Of a stretch of 64,000 bases of DNA, positions 43,352 to 51,915 are shown in pieces (within the stretch, counting starts at the first letter, position 1; each line of letters starts with the position of its first letter). A program made the position numbers and the translations under genes. Source of the stretch: Actinomycetota bacterium. Lineage in GTDB: Bacteria > Actinomycetota > Thermoleophilia > Gaiellales > F1-60-MAGs149. The stretch spans positions 1 to 64,000 of the forward strand of contig VFJZ01000057.1 in the NCBI GenBank assembly GCA_009885805.1. Reading direction: 5' to 3'. The notes beneath the pieces were generated by a model. It searched no databases and was not told the origin of the DNA. It worked only from the letters and a program-made list of their open reading frames with translations.

Positions 43352-43902
43352 GGCAACGGGAGCGCGAACTGATGGTGGAGGTGCAGCTGGCCGGGCGGGG
43401 CATTGCCGACCCGCGCGTTCTGGCGGTGATGGGCACGATCGAGCGTGAGCGCTTCTGTCCGGTCGATCGTGCCGACGACGCCTACGCCGACCGCGACATC
43501 CCGGTCGGCTACGGGCAGGTGCTCCACCGGCCCCAGACGATCGCCCGAGCGCTCGAGCTCCTGGCCCTTCGCGGCGACGAGTTGCTGCTCCTGGTCGGGG
43601 CTGGCTCCGGGTATGTGGCGGCGGTCGCGGCCCAGCTCGCGCGCGAGGTGATCGCGACCGAGCGCGTCGCGCAGCTGGCGGCGCGAGCGGTGCGGAACCT
43701 CGACGGCGCGGCGCGCGTTCTGGTCGTCGATGGCACACAGGGCCTGCCGCGTCACGCGCCGTACGATGCGGCGCTGGTGCTCGCCGCCGGCGCCCGCGCG
43801 CCGCTGCGCATCCTGCACGAACTCGCGCCGGGCGGCCGGCTCGTGCACCTCGACGATGGCGGCAGCGCGGTGCGTGTCGAGGCCCTGACCGGCAACGCGT
43901 GA
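43348..43902 (+). CDS. Protein-L-isoaspartate O-methyltransferase-like protein
   Basis: This 184-residue SAM-dependent methyltransferase is related to Pcm. IPVGYGQVLHRPQTIARALE corresponds to the family GYGQTISQP motif, with TIS replaced by VLH. Motif I is LLLVGAGSGYVAAV, where Pcm has EIGTGSGY. It is shorter than classical Pcm (about 210). Repair of isoaspartyl residues is possible, but the changed signature leaves the substrate open. GTG start, 4-nt overlap with the phosphodiesterase. Confidence 0.72.
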   Translation: MRQRERELMVEVQLAGRGIADPRVLAVMGTIERERFCPVDRADDAYADRDIPVGYGQVLHRPQTIARALELLALRGDELLLLVGAGSGYVAAVAAQLAREVIATERVAQLAARAVRNLDGAARVLVVDGTQGLPRHAPYDAALVLAAGARAPLRILHELAPGGRLVHLDDGGSAVRVEALTGNA

Positions 43903-43933
43903 CCGCAGCCGGCGTGGGTCTTGCCGGCGACCA

Positions 43934-43962
43934 TTGACTCGGGGCGCGCTGTGGCATATCGT
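43934..43962 (+). promoter_or_regulatory. Strong promoter of the exported protein gene
   Basis: TTGACT (43934-43939), a 17-nt spacer and TATCGT (43957-43962) lie 6 nt before the GTG at 43969. This is the best complete leaderless promoter in the window. Confidence 0.7.
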
Positions 43963-43968
43963 TGCCCG

Positions 43969-44601
43969 GTGCCGTGGCAACCGGGCTGGTCGGGTCGGCC
44001 ATCCGCATTGGTGGTGGCTGCGCTCTTCGGTGCGCTGGTAGCGACTGCCGCCACGGCGGGAGCCGCGAAGCTGATCACTGGCCGCCAGATCAGGGACGGG
44101 ACGATCGCCGCTAAGGATCTCGCCCCAGCAGTGCGCGCGAACCTCGCCAAGGCCGGTACCTCGGCCGGTGGCTCGGCAGGGGGCGACCTCGCCGGGGCCT
44201 ACCCGAACCCCACGCTGCAGGCTCCGACGATCGTTGCCCTCGCCACCCAACCGCTGCCGCCCGCCCCGGCCGTCGACTGCGGAGCAACGTTCGCGACGCT
44301 CTGCGGGAGCGTCGCCTCTGGCGCCTACTGGAACACGCCTCTGTCTCCGGCGGCCAGGCCAGGCTACTCGGTCGACGCTCTCGGCTACGTGCATCTGCAT
44401 GGCGCCGTCGTTCGGGTCGGCGCAGCGATCGCTCCGATCTTCGTTCTGCCGCCGGGTGCCCGTCCCGCAGCGACCGTCAGATTCCCCGCGACCGCACTGA
44501 CGGGGGACAGTATCTGGGTCGTGATCGACTCCCAGGGCCAGGTCTTCGCGCCGGCGTTCGACGTGTCGCTGTCCGGCGTAACGTTCCTCGCCGGCGCCTG
44601 A
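43969..44601 (+). CDS. Exported surface protein of unknown function
   Basis: The protein has 210 residues. The GTG at 43969, set by the promoter, gives a signal-anchor (SALVVAALFGALVATAATAGA) and then the actinobacterial surface motif LITGRQIRDGTIAAKDLA. GGDLAGAYPNPTL follows, a short motif seen in tail-fibre-like and cell-surface proteins. The C-terminal 110 residues look like a beta-sandwich. No enzyme signature is visible. A role at the cell surface is inferred. Confidence 0.65.
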   Translation: MPWQPGWSGRPSALVVAALFGALVATAATAGAAKLITGRQIRDGTIAAKDLAPAVRANLAKAGTSAGGSAGGDLAGAYPNPTLQAPTIVALATQPLPPAPAVDCGATFATLCGSVASGAYWNTPLSPAARPGYSVDALGYVHLHGAVVRVGAAIAPIFVLPPGARPAATVRFPATALTGDSIWVVIDSQGQVFAPAFDVSLSGVTFLAGA

Positions 44602-44692
44602 ACGGGGCGGGCAGGTGGGCTCCAGACGAAGGCCGCGCCCCGGATAGACTGCGCGGAGGCTTCGCGCGCGACGCGCGTTCCCTCGCGCTCAC

Positions 44693-45145
44693 GTGACGCC
44701 ACCCGCTGACACGACCTCCGTCGAACCAAAGGGCCTCCGCCGTGTCATCGCCGGCCTGGGGAAGCGCGGGAACTGGCTGCAGCTGGTGAAGTTCGGCCTC
44801 GTCGGTGGCAGCGGGTTCGTTGTCAACACCGCCGTCTACGTCGTCCTCCTGCGTCAGGTCGGCGTGCCGTACTTGGCGGCCGCTGCCGGCGCCTTCTGCG
44901 TCGCCGTCGCCAACAACTTCTGCTGGAATCGTGTCTGGACGTTCCGGGACGAGCGCGAATCGCACGCGGCTTTCCAGGCGGCGCGGTTCCTGACCGTCTC
45001 CCTGGTCGCGTTCGGCTGCAATGCCGCTCTGCTCGTGACGTTCGTCGAGCTGTTCGACGCGGACAAGGTCGTCGCGCAGCTGATCGCCGTCACGCTCGTC
45101 ATGCCGGTCTCGTTCCTCAGCAACAAGCTCTGGTCGTTCCGGTGA
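44693..45145 (+). CDS. GtrA-family membrane protein
   Basis: This 150-residue, four-helix GtrA-like protein is thought to help move lipid-linked sugars across the membrane. Signatures are LVKFGLVGGSGFVVNTAVYVVLL, FCWNRVWTFRD and the final FLSNKLWSFR. It starts at GTG with a leader of about 37 nt after TAGACT (44645-44650). It overlaps the next gene (GTGA), a large membrane protein with a glycosyltransferase-C-like layout, which supports a role in surface glycan synthesis. Confidence 0.88.
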   Translation: MTPPADTTSVEPKGLRRVIAGLGKRGNWLQLVKFGLVGGSGFVVNTAVYVVLLRQVGVPYLAAAAGAFCVAVANNFCWNRVWTFRDERESHAAFQAARFLTVSLVAFGCNAALLVTFVELFDADKVVAQLIAVTLVMPVSFLSNKLWSFR

Positions 45146-47196
45146 GGAGGTTCGTCGCCGCGCTTGCGCTGCTCGTCGCGCTCGCGCCGGCGGCGTTCGC
45201 GGCGGCCAGCCTGGACGAGGCTGAGGTACGCGAGATCGCTCGCGCCCACGCCGGCCTCGAGGAGGTGCAGCGCAAGCAGCCGCTGGCGATCTGGATCGCG
45301 GTCTACGACGGCGACAAGGGCCGCTGGATCGCGCGCTTGCGTGACGCGGCGGGTAAGGAGGAGTACGCGACGGTCACCGTCCGCGACGCCGACGGAACCG
45401 TCACCGCCGCCAACGTCGAGCCAGCCGCCGTCCGTTCCCAGCGCCTGACGAAGGCCGAGGCGCGACGGATCGCCGGGCGCTCGCGGAAGGCGCGGGACTG
45501 GGTCGACCGCTACGAGCGCGCCGACGCGAAGATCACGACCGATACCAAATTCTCGAACGGCGCCTGGGTGCGGAACTGGTGGGCCGACGGCGCCGAGGTC
45601 GCGCGTGTCACGGTCGACGACGCCACGGGCGCGATCAAGTCCTCGTGGACGGGACCGCAGGTGGCGTGGTCGATGGCGCGGGGCTCGTCTGGCGCGTTCG
45701 GACGTCGAATCAACGAGCCGTGGATCTTCGGCCCACTCCTGCTCCTGTTCGTCGTCGGCCTGCTCGACTGGCGTCGCCTCCTCTCGCTCCGCAACCTCGA
45801 TGTCGTGGCGCTCGCCTCCTTCACGGTCTCGCTGTGGTTCTTCAACCGGGGACTGATCTTCTGGAGCTCCCCGCTCGCCTATCCGCCCATGCTCTACCTG
45901 TTCGGGCGCCTCGTCGCGATCGGGATCGGGCGGTCGCGGCGGCCGGAGTACACGACGCGTTGGCCCGTGTGGCTGATCGCCGGCGTGGCGATCTTCGCCT
46001 TCGGTTTCCGGGCCGGCCTGAACTTCTGGTCGTCGAACGTGATCGACGTTGGGTTCGCGTCCGTCGCGGGTGCGGATCGGCTGATCGACGGGCAGGTGCC
46101 GTACGACAACATGCCCCGGGTCACGTCGAAGCCGTGCGGCGTGCGTTACTCCGACGGCAATTACTCCGCCTACATCCAGGACGACGGTGCCTGTGAGTCG
46201 CCGGTCGAGCGGGGCGATACCTACGGGCCGGTGATGTACGAGGTGTACGTGCCGTTCACGGCGACGCTCGGCTGGTCGGGGCGCTGGGATGACCTACCAG
46301 CGGCGCACGGGACGGCGGTGCTCTTCGATGTACTCGCGGCTGCGGGGCTCGTACTGGCCGGCTGGCGCCTCGGTGGCAGGCGGCTCGCGGCAACGCTGCT
46401 CTTCTGCTGGGCGACGTTTCCCTTCACGACCTACGCGATGTCGTCCAACTCGAATGACGCCGTGATCGCGGCCTTCGTCGCGTGGGCGCTCGCCCTCTTC
46501 ACGTTCCCGTTCCTCCGCGGCCTGATGGTCGGCCTCGCGGCCTGGGCGAAGTTCGCGCCCCTGCTCCTCCTCCCGCTGCTCCTACGGGCCGGCCGGCGCC
46601 CGGCGGCGGAGCCGGTGGAGTGGGCGTTCACGGACTCGGGCCCGCCACTGCTGCCGCGGCCGGGTCGGCTCCGACGGGTCGTGGCGGCGCTCCTGCCTGG
46701 CGCCGGCGGCGGACGATTCGTTGCCGGCTTCGCCGCCGCCACGGTGCTCGCGTTCGGGCTGCTCGTGGTCCTCGAGGGCCCGGGCGCGCTGCGCGACTTC
46801 TGGGACCGGACGTTCGGCTGGCAGCTCGATCGACCGTCGCCCTTCTCGATCTGGGACTGGGGCGGCTACCCGGGCTTCCCCGACCTCGCGCCACTGCAGA
46901 AGGTGCTGAAGGCGGCGCTCGTGCTCTTCGCGTTCGCGCTCTACTTCATCCCGCGCCGGCTCGATCCGGTGCGAACCGCCGCCTTCGCCGGCGCCCTGCT
47001 GGTCGGCTTCCAACTCGTGCTGACGCACTGGTTCTACCTGTACATCCCGTGGTTCGTCCCGGCGCTGGCCGTCGCGCTGTACGCCGGCCGCCCCGCTCTC
47101 GGCGAGCAGCGCGTGAAGGCGTACGAGACGGTGTCAGTCGCCGAGACTTCCCGACAGCGCCTGCCACGCCCGTTCGCGCGCCGCCTGCCGGCGTGA
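45142..47196 (+). CDS. Large membrane protein: PepSY-like N-domain plus GT-C-like transmembrane domain
   Basis: The protein has 684 residues. The signal peptide (RRFVAALALLVALAPAAFAA) is followed by an external domain of about 160 residues with two PepSY-like repeats (LDEAEVREIARAH and LTKAEARRIAGRS). About 11 transmembrane helices then follow from residue 195. The loop DGQVPYDNM, preceding the long external segment with the CGVRYSDGN...CESP cysteines, resembles polyprenol-phosphate-sugar glycosyltransferases of the GT-C type. No metal motif is firm, so the transfer activity is inferred. It is coupled to gtrA upstream. Confidence 0.65.
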   Translation: MRRFVAALALLVALAPAAFAAASLDEAEVREIARAHAGLEEVQRKQPLAIWIAVYDGDKGRWIARLRDAAGKEEYATVTVRDADGTVTAANVEPAAVRSQRLTKAEARRIAGRSRKARDWVDRYERADAKITTDTKFSNGAWVRNWWADGAEVARVTVDDATGAIKSSWTGPQVAWSMARGSSGAFGRRINEPWIFGPLLLLFVVGLLDWRRLLSLRNLDVVALASFTVSLWFFNRGLIFWSSPLAYPPMLYLFGRLVAIGIGRSRRPEYTTRWPVWLIAGVAIFAFGFRAGLNFWSSNVIDVGFASVAGADRLIDGQVPYDNMPRVTSKPCGVRYSDGNYSAYIQDDGACESPVERGDTYGPVMYEVYVPFTATLGWSGRWDDLPAAHGTAVLFDVLAAAGLVLAGWRLGGRRLAATLLFCWATFPFTTYAMSSNSNDAVIAAFVAWALALFTFPFLRGLMVGLAAWAKFAPLLLLPLLLRAGRRPAAEPVEWAFTDSGPPLLPRPGRLRRVVAALLPGAGGGRFVAGFAAATVLAFGLLVVLEGPGALRDFWDRTFGWQLDRPSPFSIWDWGGYPGFPDLAPLQKVLKAALVLFAFALYFIPRRLDPVRTAAFAGALLVGFQLVLTHWFYLYIPWFVPALAVALYAGRPALGEQRVKAYETVSVAETSRQRLPRPFARRLPA

Positions 47197-47337
47197 GTCG
47201 AGCCTGATCTGGGCGACCGTCCGACGCCGCCACGCCTCGATGTTGACCATGGCGGCGATGCCGCCGAGGGTGCAGATCGTCGCTGCAAGCATCATTCTGG
47301 GCGACGGATTTCGCTCCGCTCGCCGGTACTCCTTCAC
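47134..47337 (-). CDS. Small membrane protein at the end of the ymdB operon
   Basis: This 67-residue product starts VKEYRRAERNPSPRMMLAATI, with one hydrophobic helix (about 16-33) and a basic Arg-rich tail. Its GTG overlaps the stop of the YmdB-like gene (GTGA), which supports a real coupled gene. Its 3' 63 nt overlap antisense with the end of the large membrane protein gene. No family is recognised. Confidence 0.5.
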   Translation of the reverse strand: MKEYRRAERNPSPRMMLAATICTLGGIAAMVNIEAWRRRTVAQIRLDSRRQAARERAWQALSGSLGD

Positions 47338-48116
47338 GACTCGTGAATGATGCGGACGGCCTCGATCGCGGTCGCCCGCCCGTCGCCGTCCGTCTCGATG
47401 ATCGCGCCCTCGAGCCTGACGTCGCCGGCGGCCGGTTCGGACCGCTGCGGCTGCTGGGTGAGGAACCGGCGCAGGATGATCTCCTTCTTGACGCCGATCA
47501 CGGAGTCATGCGGTCCGGTCATACCGAGGTCGGTGATGTACGCGGTGCCGCCGTCGAGTACGCGCGCGTCGTTCGTCTGGACGTGCGTGTGGGTGCCGAC
47601 GACGCCGGTGACCCGACCGGCCAGGTGCCAGCCCATTGCGACCTTCTCGCTCGTCGCCTCGGCGTGGAGGTCGAGCAGGATGAACGGGGTGCGCGCTGCG
47701 GCCTCGTCGACCAGTGCGTCGACGACCTCGAACGGCGACCTCGCGGGTTCCAGCGTCAGGCGGCCGAGCAGGTTCAGCACCGCGACCCGGGTACCATCGG
47801 CGGCGGTGACGAACGCGAGGCCGCGCCCGGGGAGCGACGCCAGCAAGTTCGCGGGCCTCACGACGCGCTCGGTGCCGGCCAGGTAGACGCCGATCCCGCT
47901 CCGCCGCCAGGTGTGGTTGCCGAGCGTCACGCAGTCCACGCCCGCGGCGAGGATGCGATCCGCGAGGCGCCCGGTGATGCCGGCACCGTCGGCGACGTTC
48001 TCGCCGTTGGCGAGTACGAGATCGAGGCCGAACTCGCTGCGCAGGGCGGGGACGCGCGCCTCGACCGCGCGCAGCCCGGCCGGGCCGAAGATGTCGCCGA
48101 GGAAGAGGATTTTCAT
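47334..48116 (-). CDS. ymdB: YmdB-family metallophosphoesterase
   Basis: This 260-residue protein belongs to the TIGR00282/YmdB family of 2',3'-cyclic nucleotide phosphodiesterases. Motifs are LFLGDIFGPAG, NGENVADGAGIT, VTLGNHTW, LDLHAEATSEK (the Glu in EATSEK is typical) and VGTHTHVQTND, ending ITDLGMTGPHDSVIG. In Bacillus the homologue influences RNase Y-dependent RNA levels and biofilm choice. RNase Y is not in the window. The ATG overlaps the stop of the LytM-like gene. Confidence 0.92.
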   Translation of the reverse strand: MKILFLGDIFGPAGLRAVEARVPALRSEFGLDLVLANGENVADGAGITGRLADRILAAGVDCVTLGNHTWRRSGIGVYLAGTERVVRPANLLASLPGRGLAFVTAADGTRVAVLNLLGRLTLEPARSPFEVVDALVDEAAARTPFILLDLHAEATSEKVAMGWHLAGRVTGVVGTHTHVQTNDARVLDGGTAYITDLGMTGPHDSVIGVKKEIILRRFLTQQPQRSEPAAGDVRLEGAIIETDGDGRATAIEAVRIIHES

Positions 48117-48910
48117 GGAATCGCCAGCACCGCCGCCGGACGCACCTCGATGTGCAGGTGGTTCCCCTCGTCGGAGGTGTACTGCGCGAGTTCCATCTCG
48201 AGGACCTCGGACAGGTCGGCGATCGTACCGATGAACGTCGGCTCCTGCCCGGCCGTGACGGTCGCACCCACGCGCAGGCCTGGATCGGCGATGACGTGGG
48301 AGAGGACCACAACCGAGCCCGGGTCGGCCTGTGGTTGGACGGCGATCTGGGAGCCCCAGGCGGCGCCGTCGATGATGTTCGGGGCGATCGAGAGGACCGT
48401 GCCGTTGACCGGCGAGTACACCTGCGTGCCCGGCGCCGCGCCGACATCGACCGCGGCGGTCGATCCGTCCGAGACGTAGTAGTCCGGTGTGGCGTCGGTC
48501 ACGCCGATCACGCGGCGCTCGATCCGATCGAGGATGCCGGCATTGACAAGATTGCCTGACGGCGTCAACTCGAGGCTGTCCGACCCGGCGACGCGGTGGT
48601 AGACGATCGCCGTCACTCGCGAGGCGTTGATCGGCAGGTACAGCAGGACGGGGCCGCGGGCCGCCAGCTTCAGGGGGCGCGGCGGCGGCGACACGACGAG
48701 CTGCGGCGCGGCCTCCGGCGCGGCCGCGTCGAGAGCGATCGTCCCGTCGTCCTGGCGCAGGGCCGAGCCCAGCGCGACGGCGGTTACGACCAGCAGCCCG
48801 CCCAGGACGATCAGCCGACGCGTTCGCCGCCATTCCGATCCGGCACCTGTTGCCCGCCGGTGGTGCCGGCGAAGATTAGGCGCCGGCTCGTCGAGGCCGC
48901 GTTCGCTCAC
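48113..48910 (-). CDS. Membrane-anchored M23/LytM-like protein with incomplete active site
   Basis: This is a 265-residue protein. The GTG at 48910 is followed by a basic N-terminus, one transmembrane helix (RRLIVLGGLLVVTAVALGSAL) and an external domain with the M23 beta-fold (APGTQVYSPVNGTVLSI, HLHIEV). The first metal His of the family (HxGxD) is replaced (STAAVDVG), while HLH is kept. Such degenerate LytM proteins often regulate amidases rather than cut wall themselves, so a regulatory role is inferred. A TATAGT box is shared with the divergent ABC promoter. Confidence 0.68.
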   Translation of the reverse strand: MSERGLDEPAPNLRRHHRRATGAGSEWRRTRRLIVLGGLLVVTAVALGSALRQDDGTIALDAAAPEAAPQLVVSPPPRPLKLAARGPVLLYLPINASRVTAIVYHRVAGSDSLELTPSGNLVNAGILDRIERRVIGVTDATPDYYVSDGSTAAVDVGAAPGTQVYSPVNGTVLSIAPNIIDGAAWGSQIAVQPQADPGSVVVLSHVIADPGLRVGATVTAGQEPTFIGTIADLSEVLEMELAQYTSDEGNHLHIEVRPAAVLAIP

Positions 48911-48920
48911 GGTGGCTCCG

Positions 48921-48929
48921 ACTATATCG
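48921..48929. promoter_or_regulatory. Shared divergent -10 region, LytM-like gene and ABC exporter
   Basis: The AT-rich ACTATATC contains TATAGT on the minus strand (48921-48926), 10 nt before the LytM GTG. It also contains TATATC on the plus strand (48924-48929), 7 nt before the ABC ATPase GTG. The two overlap by 3 bp. Confidence 0.5.
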
Positions 48930-48936
48930 TGCGCTC

Positions 48937-49584
48937 GTGACCGCACCGCTGGTGGAGGCCCGGGCCGTTGCACGTCGCTTCGGTGCCCGTGCGGCCCTCG
49001 TCGATGTTTCGTTCGCGGTCAACGCGGGCGAGACGCTCGCCCTCGCCGGTGCCAACGGCGCCGGCAAGTCGACGCTGCTGGGCCTCATCGCCGGCGCCTT
49101 GCGCCCGACCTCGGGATCGATCTGCGTCGGCGGCCGGGTCGGCTACGTACCCCAGTACGTCGCCCTCTGGCGGCGTCTGACCGTCCGGGAGAATCTCCTG
49201 CTCCTGTCTCGCCTGGAGGGGTGCGGAGGCGTCGACGCGCTGATCGATAGCGCCGGCCTCGCCGACATCGCCGACCGGCCGGTGCGCGAGCTCTCGGTCG
49301 GTCAGGCCCAGCGCGCGAACATCGCCGTCGGTCTGCTCGGCGGTCCTGCAGTGCTGCTCCTGGACGAGCCAACTGCGGCCCTCGACCCGCACCAGCGCCG
49401 CCGCGCCTTCGACCTCGCGCTGCGCGTGGCGGCCAGCGGCGGCGCGGTCGTGTTCACGACCCAGAACATGGAGGAGATCCCGCGGCACGCCGATCGCGTC
49501 CTGGTCCTGCACGCGGGCGCGGTCGTCTACGACGGCGCGACCGATGTCGACATCGGTGGCCTGATCGAGGGTGCGTCGTCGTGA
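48937..49584 (+). CDS. ABC transporter ATP-binding protein
   Basis: This 215-residue ATPase resembles CcmA/DrrA-type exporters. Walker A is GANGAGKST, the signature is LSVGQAQR (a variant of LSGGQ), Walker B is VLLLDEPTAALD, and a switch His is replaced by Gln in TTQNMEE. It is coupled by GTGA to an ABC-2-type permease, so it energises export of an unknown compound. The changed switch residue may lower ATPase turnover. Confidence 0.88.
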   Translation: MTAPLVEARAVARRFGARAALVDVSFAVNAGETLALAGANGAGKSTLLGLIAGALRPTSGSICVGGRVGYVPQYVALWRRLTVRENLLLLSRLEGCGGVDALIDSAGLADIADRPVRELSVGQAQRANIAVGLLGGPAVLLLDEPTAALDPHQRRRAFDLALRVAASGGAVVFTTQNMEEIPRHADRVLVLHAGAVVYDGATDVDIGGLIEGASS

Positions 49585-50879
49585 GGCGCGTCTGCCTCCT
49601 GATCGCGAAGGACCTCCGCGTGCTCCGGCGGTCGCCGACGCTCGCGGTCGCGTTGCTCCTCTATCCCGCGCTGATCGCCGCGGTCGTCGCACTGGTCGAG
49701 CGCGATGCCGGCGGACGTGCACGGATCGCCTGGGTCGACGAGGCCGCTCTGCCGCCCGTGATCGAGATCGGTTCGACCACGATCCGGTTCGCCGAGCTGC
49801 GCGCGCGCGTCGAGCGCCGCGTCGATCTCGTCCCGATGACACGGGCCGCTGCCGCCGCGGCGCTCGACGACGGCGACGTCGTGGCCGTGTTCCGCGTTCC
49901 GAAGGGACTCGTCGCTGCTCTTCGGTCGAGCGTGCGTCAGGCGTCGATCGAGGTGACCACGCGCGGCGGCGCGCGCGGCGAACGCGCCGTCCGCGAGGCC
50001 CAGGCGTTCGTCTACGAGCTGAACGCCGCCGTCCAGCGCGAGGTCCTCGAGGAGTCGCTCGAGTTCCTTGGCGTCCTCGGCAACGGCGGCGAGGCGGAGA
50101 TCGGCGGCGAGGCGTTCCCGATCCTCGGGCTCGCGCGGGCCGCCGAGGTCGCCGCCGCCGTGCAGCGGCGGACGGTCGACCCGCGGGATCGCGCCGATCT
50201 CCAGGAGGTGCTCGACTTCGCGCGCGCGGCGCGGCTCGCGCTCGCGTTCGCCGATCCGTCGCTGCGGGTGGTGGCGGCGCCGATCGAGCTCGAGGCGATG
50301 GTGCGCGGGGACGACGATCTCCTTTCTGGCCGCGGCGTCGCCCTCGCCCTCGCGGCGGGCGTCGTGCTCGCCGGCCTGCTGCTCGGCGCCGCCGCGCTCG
50401 CGACGGAGCGCGACGAGCGGACGCTCGTGCGGCTGCGCCGCACCGGTCTCGGGCCGGGCGGTGTGATCGTTGCGAAGGCGGGATTCGTGACCGTGGTCTC
50501 GGTGGCACTGGCCGCCATCGCCGTACTGCTGCGGGTCGTACTCGGCGGCGGTGGCGATGGCGGGGTTGCGGCCTTCGGCGTGCTCGCGCTCGCCGGCGCC
50601 GCCGCCGGCGCCGTCGGACTGTTCGTCGCCAGCGTCGTGCACGAGGTGGCGCCCGCCGTCTTCGTGTCGTTACTGCTGGCGATCCCCTTCCTGCTCGCCG
50701 CTCTCGTCGGACGTTCGTCGGGGAGCGTCGGCACGCTCGCCCGCGCCTTTCCGTTCGCGCCCGCGGCCGACGGCGTGGCGGCGGCCTTCGCCGGCGGCCC
50801 GGCGGCTGGCGCGGCGCTGCACCTGTCGCTGCTCGGCGCCGTCGCCCTCGTCGCGGCCCGCGTCGTCGCGACCCGCTGA
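49581..50879 (+). CDS. ABC-2-type export permease
   Basis: This 432-residue permease has one N-terminal helix (LAVALLLYPALIAAVVALV), then a large external domain of about 230 residues, then five C-terminal helices. That is the usual ABC-2 membrane-protein layout. Between them, TERDERTLVRLRRTGLGPGGVIVAKAG is the coupling-helix region. It pairs with the ATPase upstream. The cargo cannot be predicted. hemB begins about 60 nt further on. Confidence 0.8.
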   Translation: MRRVCLLIAKDLRVLRRSPTLAVALLLYPALIAAVVALVERDAGGRARIAWVDEAALPPVIEIGSTTIRFAELRARVERRVDLVPMTRAAAAAALDDGDVVAVFRVPKGLVAALRSSVRQASIEVTTRGGARGERAVREAQAFVYELNAAVQREVLEESLEFLGVLGNGGEAEIGGEAFPILGLARAAEVAAAVQRRTVDPRDRADLQEVLDFARAARLALAFADPSLRVVAAPIELEAMVRGDDDLLSGRGVALALAAGVVLAGLLLGAAALATERDERTLVRLRRTGLGPGGVIVAKAGFVTVVSVALAAIAVLLRVVLGGGGDGGVAAFGVLALAGAAAGAVGLFVASVVHEVAPAVFVSLLLAIPFLLAALVGRSSGSVGTLARAFPFAPAADGVAAAFAGGPAAGAALHLSLLGAVALVAARVVATR

Positions 50880-50937
50880 CGTCGGAGCGAACCACGTCGC
50901 CCGGGGGTAGGATGCGTGAACGCGTGGTAGGTCAGCC

Positions 50938-51915
50938 CTGACGTCCCCGGCCCGGCCCCGTCGGCTACGCCGCACTCCGGCCCTCCGGGCGCTCATCCGC
51001 GAGACGCGCCTCGAGCCGGCGAGCCTCCTGCTGCCGATGTTCGTGGTCCCCGGCGAGGATCGCCGCGAGGCGATCGCGACCTTCCCCGGCGTGGCGCACA
51101 TGTCGACCGACGTCGCGGTCGCCGAGGCCGTTCGCGGCGCCTCGCGGGGCATCGGCGGCGTGCTGCTGTTCGGCCTGCCGGACTTGAAGGACGCGATCGG
51201 CTCGTCCGCCTGGGACGACGGCGGCCCGGTGCAGGCCGCGACCCGCGCGATCCGCGCCGCCGTGCCCGGTCTGGTGATCGCCACCGACGTCTGCCTCTGC
51301 CAGTACACCGATCACGGTCACTGCGGCGTCCTGCACGACGACGGCACCGTCGCCAACGACGAGACGCTGCCGCTGCTGGCCCGGGTCGCCGTCTCGCACG
51401 CGCGGGCGGGTGCCGACATCGTCGCCCCGAGCGACATGATGGACGGCCGCGTCCACGCGATCCGAGCGGCGCTGGACGAGGCAGGCCACGCCGAATCGGC
51501 GGCGATCCTGAGCTACTCGACGAAGTTCGCCTCGGCGTTCTACGGTCCGTTCCGCGACGCCGCGCACTCGGCACCGCAGCGCGGCGACCGCAAGACCTAC
51601 CAGATGGATCCGGCGAACGCCCGCGAGGCGTTGCGCGAGTCGCTGCTCGACGAGGCAGAGGGAGCAGACATGTTGATGGTGAAGCCCGCAGGTCCGTACC
51701 TCGACGTCCTCGCCCGAGTCGTCGAATCGACCGACCTGCCCGTGGCCGCGTACCAGGTCTCCGGTGAACACGCGGCCCTGCGGTTCGCGGCCGCGAACGG
51801 CGCTCTCGATCTGCGCTCGGCGACGCTGGAGTCGCTGCTCGCGATCCGGCGAGCCGGCGCGAGCGCGATCATGACCTACGCCGCGATCGACGCGGCGGAG
51901 TGGCTCGATGACTGA
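50938..51915 (+). CDS. hemB: Porphobilinogen synthase (CTG start)
   Basis: This 325-residue enzyme condenses two 5-aminolevulinates to porphobilinogen. Schiff-base lysines are Lys196 (SYSTKFASAFYGPFRD) and Lys249 (LMVKPAGPYLD). The zinc-type cysteine cluster DVCLCQYTDHGHCG is present. The N-terminal RPRRLRRTPALRALIRETRL is conserved across the family, so translation must begin before 50965. A stop lies at 50917, and the only near-cognate start between is CTG at 50938. A TAGGAT box is at 50908-50913. It overlaps hemL by 8 nt. Confidence 0.92.
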   Translation: MTSPARPRRLRRTPALRALIRETRLEPASLLLPMFVVPGEDRREAIATFPGVAHMSTDVAVAEAVRGASRGIGGVLLFGLPDLKDAIGSSAWDDGGPVQAATRAIRAAVPGLVIATDVCLCQYTDHGHCGVLHDDGTVANDETLPLLARVAVSHARAGADIVAPSDMMDGRVHAIRAALDEAGHAESAAILSYSTKFASAFYGPFRDAAHSAPQRGDRKTYQMDPANAREALRESLLDEAEGADMLMVKPAGPYLDVLARVVESTDLPVAAYQVSGEHAALRFAAANGALDLRSATLESLLAIRRAGASAIMTYAAIDAAEWLDD

